Assembly: GCA_024695625.1 (NCBI GenBank) | Contig: JAILHV010000111.1 | Location: 1-45,358 of the forward strand | Direction of reading: 5' to 3' | Length of the DNA: 45,358 nucleotides | From: Treponema sp. | GTDB lineage: Bacteria > Spirochaetota > Spirochaetia > Treponematales > Treponemataceae | Part shown: piece by piece, positions 42,120 through 45,358 of the stretch | Position numbering within the stretch: the first letter of the stretch is position 1 | How the letters are laid out: the number at the start of each line of letters is the position of its first letter | Notes under the pieces: generated by a model | What the model was told of the DNA's origin: nothing | Databases searched by the model: none | Seen by the model: only the letters and a program-made list of their open reading frames with translations | Made by a program: the position numbers and the translations under genes

Positions 42120-42869
42120 ATGGAAAGTGAACACATTCCGGTGAACAAGGACGGCAGCATCAACTTGCAGACGCTTGCCCCGGACAAGATTTGGTACGAC
42201 GAGCCACTTTTATTTCAAAAGCCGGAGGACAGGAGTGGGGTTTGTGCGGTTACGGAAACACTGCCACTGCACCTGCTTTATTCTGCATACCTTCAGGGCG
42301 TTTTTCCCTGGTTTGACGAAGCGGAAGGAGAACCGGTAATCTGGTACAACCCGGACCCACGCTTTTGCATTCAGCCGGAAGATTTTCATGTTCCCAAAAG
42401 CATAGACCGCTTTTTAAAGCATACGCCCTACACCTACACCATGGACAAATGCTTTGAGCGCGTAATGGAAGGTTGCAGGGATGCAAAGAGGGAAGGTCAA
42501 AACGGAACTTGGATTGGCCCCAAGATGATAAGAGCCTACTGCGGATTGCACAAGGCGGGTTTTGCCCACAGCGTTGAAGTCTGGCACAATGGGGAACTGG
42601 CCGGCGGTTTTTACGGTGAACTTTTTGGAAGCGTTTTCTGCGGCGAAAGCATGTTCACAAAAGAGAGTGACAGCGCAAAGAGCGCATTCGTTCTTTTTGC
42701 AAGAGCCTTTTTTGCCTGCGGCGGAAAGCTCATAGACAGCCAGGTCTACACAGACAACATAGCCCGCTACGGAGCCAAAAACATAAGCCGAGACGCATTC
42801 CTAAGGCTAGAAAAAGAATACCTCTCAAAGCCCCTCACCGCAGACATACAAAGCTTCTTTTCAAAATAA
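42120..42869 (+). CDS. aat: Leucyl/phenylalanyl-tRNA--protein transferase
   Basis: A 249-residue enzyme that adds Leu or Phe to proteins starting with Arg or Lys, marking them for ClpAP (N-degron pathway). Typical motifs: 'LLYSAYLQGVFPWFDE', 'IWYNPDPRFCI', 'CRDAKREGQNGTWIGPKMIRAYCGLHKAGFAHSVEVW', 'LAGGFYGELFGSVFCGESMFT' and 'LIDSQVYTDNIARYGA'. ATG 42120 is used; TTG 42102 and GTG 42105 are in frame, and the only purine-rich patch (GGTGGG) is a little far. The partner clp genes are not in the window. Confidence 0.93.
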   Translation: MESEHIPVNKDGSINLQTLAPDKIWYDEPLLFQKPEDRSGVCAVTETLPLHLLYSAYLQGVFPWFDEAEGEPVIWYNPDPRFCIQPEDFHVPKSIDRFLKHTPYTYTMDKCFERVMEGCRDAKREGQNGTWIGPKMIRAYCGLHKAGFAHSVEVWHNGELAGGFYGELFGSVFCGESMFTKESDSAKSAFVLFARAFFACGGKLIDSQVYTDNIARYGAKNISRDAFLRLEKEYLSKPLTADIQSFFSK

Positions 42870-42921
42870 AAATAAGTTGAACTCACTTGTTGCAACCAAT
42901 TTCAGCATTAATATCCATAGA

Positions 42922-42943
42922 TTCCCGGGTCAAGCCCGAAAAT
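42922..42943. repeat. Small hairpin between converging aat and ACT genes
   Basis: CGGG-TCAAG-CCCG within ATTCCCGGGTCAAGCCCGAA is an imperfect inverted repeat of a type seen between genes in many bacteria. It may help end transcription, but it has no T-run. Confidence 0.45.
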
Positions 42944-42982
42944 GACATAATGCCATTATTCCTTGTACTAGATGCGGTGCAT

Positions 42983-43252
42983 TTAGATGCGATGCATTTC
43001 GGAGAAAACCTTCTCGTTCATAACGTTAACTTCTACGCCAAGGGAATGTCCTTCCTCCGTAAGTTCGGTGCGAACCTGATCAATGGCAAGGTCTGCCGCG
43101 GAAAAGTCCACAATCATCATCATAACAAAATTACCGCTAAGAACGGTCTGAGTAATGTCGTCAATATTTATAGAATGTTTTGCAAGGTATGCGGAAACTT
43201 TGGCAATAATGCCCATCTTGTCCCCACCAACAACTGTAATAATCGCTTTCAT
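42983..43252 (-). CDS. ACT domain protein
   Basis: An 89-residue stand-alone ACT domain of the UPF0237 type: 'MKAIITVVGGDKMGIIAKVSAYLAKHSINIDDITQTVLSGNFVMMMIVDF' covers the first beta-alpha-beta unit and a second follows. The DKMGIIAKV motif is the ligand-binding turn of the family, which usually binds amino acids. The full length is normal for this group. It stands alone between aat and repeat copy 7. Probably a small cytoplasmic regulatory protein; partner and ligand unknown. Confidence 0.9.
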   Translation of the reverse strand: MKAIITVVGGDKMGIIAKVSAYLAKHSINIDDITQTVLSGNFVMMMIVDFSAADLAIDQVRTELTEEGHSLGVEVNVMNEKVFSEMHRI

Positions 43253-43300
43253 AGTTCACCATAATAATGAATTGGGCACACTTTTTCAAGATAGGCTATT

Positions 43301-43454
43301 GGACGGTAGCTTTTATGGACGGTGCTTTTTTAGGCTCTACAATTGTACTCTTTGGCTTAATTCGACCGCCCATGCCTTTGCGCCACCGCCGTTCCGCCCT
43401 TCGCCTATTCGGCTCATACCGCTACGCGGTACTAAAGGGGCTCCATGGCGGCGT
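43301..43454 (+). repeat. Dispersed structured repeat, copy 7 (variant stems)
   Basis: The flank has GGACGGTGCTTTTTTAGG, GCTCTAC and TTTGGCTTAATTCGACC. The core has left arm CCGCCGTTCCGCCC and right arm GGGCTCCATGGCGG (43386-43452). CCGCC/GGCGG and GCCC/GGGC pair and leave GTTCC against TCCAT. Inside is TACCGC-TAC-GCGGTA, which replaces the CCGCC/GGCGG hairpin of the other copies. Confidence 0.8.
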
Positions 43455-43470
43455 ATATTTTTCGGGTCTC

Positions 43471-44124
43471 CTACAGTAAAGAAACAAAGCACATTGTAAA
43501 GGAAACAAACTTAATCATTTTCCGCTTCCGCGACAAAAGCCCCTCTTCCCGCGAATAAATGAATGAGGGCAGAGTGTATTTTTCCTGAACCTGTTTGGGA
43601 GACGACAAACTCATAATTTTGAATCCATCGCTGCCACTATATTCATACACATATTTGCCAGATTCATTGAGACTTTCCAATGCGTAGCCATCCCTGTCAT
43701 AGCGGGTGCTGTTCACAAACTTTCCATTCTCAAAGCTGGTGATTATATGCTCGTCGCCATCCCTTTCGTAGACGTTACGGTAAACACTTCCTGTTTTTAA
43801 ATCCGAAAGCGTCACTTCAACAATGTCATTTGATATTTTTTTCAATCCACCGCCAGACTTATAATAGTCATCAAAAGGCCAGCAATATATCTCGAAGCCA
43901 CCTAATTTTTCATTCTCCAGCTGGGCAAAAGTATCGGGCAACTTGTTGTGGTGGTCATAATACCTTTGCACGCGGTGAACCAGCATTTCAATCTGTCCGC
44001 CAGCAGAGGCAGTCGCACTTCTCATAAAAAAGCAGTCATAATCGTAGCTGTCATAGTCAAAGGATGCAACATGCAAAGCAGAAAAAACTACCATGCAGGC
44101 CGCAATAAAAATTCTTCTATACAC
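43471..44124 (-). CDS. Secreted protein of unknown function
   Basis: 217 residues with a signal peptide (MYRRIFIAACMVVFSALHVASF). I do not recognise the mature part. It has an N-terminal helical stretch, 'MLVHRVQRYYDHHNKLPDTFAQL', reminiscent of pilin-like or type II secretion cores. A beta-rich part follows, with YD-type turns ('VYERDGDEHIITSFENGKFVNSTRYDRDGYALESLNESGKYVYEYSGSDG'). The C-terminal tail (KMIKFVSFTMCFVSLL) lies next to repeat copy 7 and may be a recent extension. Probably periplasmic or on the surface. Confidence 0.65.
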   Translation of the reverse strand: MYRRIFIAACMVVFSALHVASFDYDSYDYDCFFMRSATASAGGQIEMLVHRVQRYYDHHNKLPDTFAQLENEKLGGFEIYCWPFDDYYKSGGGLKKISNDIVEVTLSDLKTGSVYRNVYERDGDEHIITSFENGKFVNSTRYDRDGYALESLNESGKYVYEYSGSDGFKIMSLSSPKQVQEKYTLPSFIYSREEGLLSRKRKMIKFVSFTMCFVSLL

Positions 44125-44220
44125 TTTCTGCCTCTTGAATATTATTTATCGTCAGCAAAACACATCTTATTATCTTTGTCAACCCAAAGCAATTGAGGTG
44201 AAACATAAGGTAGCCGAGCA

Positions 44221-44438
44221 GACACGGCAGGGATTGGAGGGGCGGCGCAGCCGTTGCTGGGGGTGAGGTCCCTGAGCACAGTCGAAGGGCCGAACCACCA
44301 GCAATGGAGCGGGTTGGGCCCCGCGGAACCCCGGAAAGCCCACACAAATGGCCTCCTTGCCATTTTTGACGCCTTGTTGCTTTGCTAACAAATGACGCGC
44401 CCTCCTTGGCGCTATCTGTTTGCAGAAAAATGGCAAGG
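44221..44438 (-). repeat. Dispersed structured repeat, copy 8 (third stem variant)
   Basis: On the minus strand GGG-CTTTCC-GGGG (44330-44339 region) pairs with CCCC-TCCAAT-CCC (44229-44242 region), so both stems differ from the other copies. Two hairpins carry the loop CCTCCTTG: AAATGG/CCATTT (44346-44365) and GCGC/GCGC (44397-44412). CCTTGCCATTTTT (44355-44367) also pairs with AAAAATGGCAAGG (44426-44438). CCCTGAGCACAGTCGAAGGGC lies inside at 44270-44290. It fills the 454-base gap; no gene is seen there. Confidence 0.7.
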
Positions 44439-44530
44439 TGTTCTTTTACTAAGCGTTTGTCCAAAAAAGAAAGTGCCGCAAGAAGATGATAAGAAAAAAT
44501 TTTGATTAACGGGCACGGCTTTTTAAGAGG

Positions 44531-44559
44531 TTGAAAATAGGTTTGAATTGATTTAAAAT
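44531..44559 (+). promoter_or_regulatory. Promoter of the PAP2/ybaK operon
   Basis: TTGAAA (44531-44536) and TAAAAT (44554-44559) are 17 bases apart. The gene start is 19 bases downstream with AGGGAG as ribosome binding site. Confidence 0.6.
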
Positions 44560-44578
44560 ATCTTTTAGGGAGATTAAC

Positions 44579-45124
44579 ATGGAAGAAAGCGCACTTCTTT
44601 TTGTTCAGGAGCATATAAGGCAGGGCTGGCTTAACGGGATTGTTGTTTTTATTACAAAGTTGGGCGACATGGGATTTTTTTGGATAGCCCTTACGCTTGT
44701 GCTTTTTTGCATACCCAAGACGCGGAAGACTGGGATTATGTGCCTTACTTCTATTGGAATAATACATATTGTGAACAACCTTATCATAAAAAATCTTGTT
44801 GGAAGGGTTAGGCCTTACGATGCAATCAGTCAGTTGCAGGCTCTGGTTCCGCCGTTAAGGGATTCGTCTTTTCCTTCGGGACATTCGGCATGTTCATTTG
44901 CGGTTGCGGTTGTTGTGTTCAGAAATCTGCCTAAAAAAATTGGGGTGCCTGTTCTTGTCCTTGCATTTTTGATTTCGCTGAGCAGGATTTATGTTGGCGT
45001 GCACTACCCCTCGGATGTTGTTTGCGGTGCAATTTTTGGAACCCTTTCTGCGTTGGCGGCGGAATTTATTGTTAAGCACTTTGCAAAAAAAATAGAGAGT
45101 AAAAAATCAGGCGGGGAAAATTAA
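44579..45124 (+). CDS. PAP2-family membrane phosphatase
   Basis: A 181-residue membrane protein with about five helices and the three acid-phosphatase motifs: KNLVGRVRP (K-x6-RP form), FPSGH, and SRIYVGVHYPSD (SR-x5-H-x3-D). Such proteins dephosphorylate undecaprenyl pyrophosphate or phosphatidic acid-type lipids. The active site faces the periplasm in known BacA-independent recyclers. Either role fits, and recycling the carrier lipid used by MraY is possible. The ybaK-like gene follows after 1 base, an unrelated function in the same operon. Confidence 0.9.
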   Translation: MEESALLFVQEHIRQGWLNGIVVFITKLGDMGFFWIALTLVLFCIPKTRKTGIMCLTSIGIIHIVNNLIIKNLVGRVRPYDAISQLQALVPPLRDSSFPSGHSACSFAVAVVVFRNLPKKIGVPVLVLAFLISLSRIYVGVHYPSDVVCGAIFGTLSALAAEFIVKHFAKKIESKKSGGEN

Positions 45125-45125
45125 T

Positions 45126-45358
45126 ATGAAAAAGACAAATGCCATGCGTATTTTGGACGGACTAAAGATTGCCTATACTGCGCACGAATATGCTGATGAC
45201 GGTGAGCATGAACTTGAACGCGGGGCTGCGGAAAAGACTGCGGAAAAGCTTGGCATAGACCCGGCCTGTGTTTTTAAGACGATTGTAATGCAGACGGAAA
45301 GCAAGGAAGTTGTTGTTTTTTGCCAGAGCGCACTGCACGAGATAAACCTAAAGAAAGC
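45126..45358 (+). CDS. ybaK: Cys-tRNA(Pro)/Cys-tRNA(Cys) deacylase, partial
   Basis: The first 77 codons; the rest is beyond the window. MKKTNAMRILDGLKIAYTAH followed by 'EYADDGEHELERGAAEKTAEKLGIDPACVFKTIVMQT' matches the start of YbaK/EbsC editing proteins, including the Lys of 'VFKTI' that is essential in the family. YbaK hydrolyses cysteine wrongly attached to tRNA-Pro. It starts one base after the PAP2 stop, so it is co-transcribed. No own ribosome binding site is obvious. Confidence 0.88.
   Translation, partial: MKKTNAMRILDGLKIAYTAHEYADDGEHELERGAAEKTAEKLGIDPACVFKTIVMQTESKEVVVFCQSALHEINLKK

Noticed and set aside
9194-44438. Integron attC sites as the explanation of the structured repeats
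   Set aside because: The outer stem / spacer / inner stem layout is similar, but the GTT/AAC core is absent. The spacer is conserved instead of the stems, and the repeats do not separate short same-strand cassettes.
44117-44767. Open frame of 216 codons on the minus strand
   Set aside because: It covers repeat copy 8 and runs antisense into the PAP2 gene; no start signal or protein features.

Overview
The window looks like chromosomal DNA of a spirochaete, most likely a gut or rumen-type Treponema. This is inferred from gene content: an archaeal-type UMP kinase, an M30-like peptidase lipoprotein, a LolA-like protein with FtsX permeases, permissive spirochaete-style lipoboxes, a soluble MCP, and a degenerate-GGDEF/EAL receptor. 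There is no plasmid, phage or insertion-sequence gene. I found 39 protein genes, two of them cut by the window edges. I see no rRNA, tRNA or CRISPR array.

Layout. 1-3697 (-): two FtsX-type permeases, a LolA-like periplasmic protein and the start of a secreted protein, overlapping like one envelope-export operon but without an ATPase. 4065-6495: a methyltransferase diverging from NADP-glutamate dehydrogenase. 6972-9031 (-): a soluble chemotaxis transducer behind a FIST sensor, with a sigma-28-like promoter. 9430-10371 (-): a SemiSWEET-like membrane domain fused to an SGNH-like domain. 10552-12474 (+): a CitA/DcuS-type two-component pair. 12512-14767 (-): a large SH3/beta-propeller lipoprotein. 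14947-18927 (+): a sulfur amino acid operon (LysR regulator, alpha/beta hydrolase, MccB-like and MccA/CysK-like enzymes). 19111-19812 (+): AlkD-like repair protein. 19819-24161 (-): ECF sigma factor, zinc-finger anti-sigma factor, TIG/transglutaminase-like protein, UMP kinase and an HTH protein. 24241-26984 (-): cysS and a sirtuin. 27118-31292 (+): mraY, fabF and a COG2509 flavoprotein. 31624-35438 (-): a polar amino acid ABC importer followed by a MATE exporter. 35678-40703 (+): a receptor with solute-binding, degenerate GGDEF and EAL domains, then an M30-like lipoprotein. 40964-45358: an orphan ABC ATPase, aat, an ACT protein, a secreted protein, a PAP2 phosphatase and the start of ybaK.

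The most unusual signal is not a gene. Eight intergenic spacers carry members of one dispersed structured element. Two pairing arms enclose a conserved internal loop (CTTTCC or GTTCC on one side, TCCAAT or TCCAT on the other). The stems on both sides of that loop change together between copies. Several copies contain or adjoin extra hairpins with unrelated stems but nearly the same 8-base loop (CCTCCKTG). I do not recognise this family. It is the best candidate here for an undescribed system.
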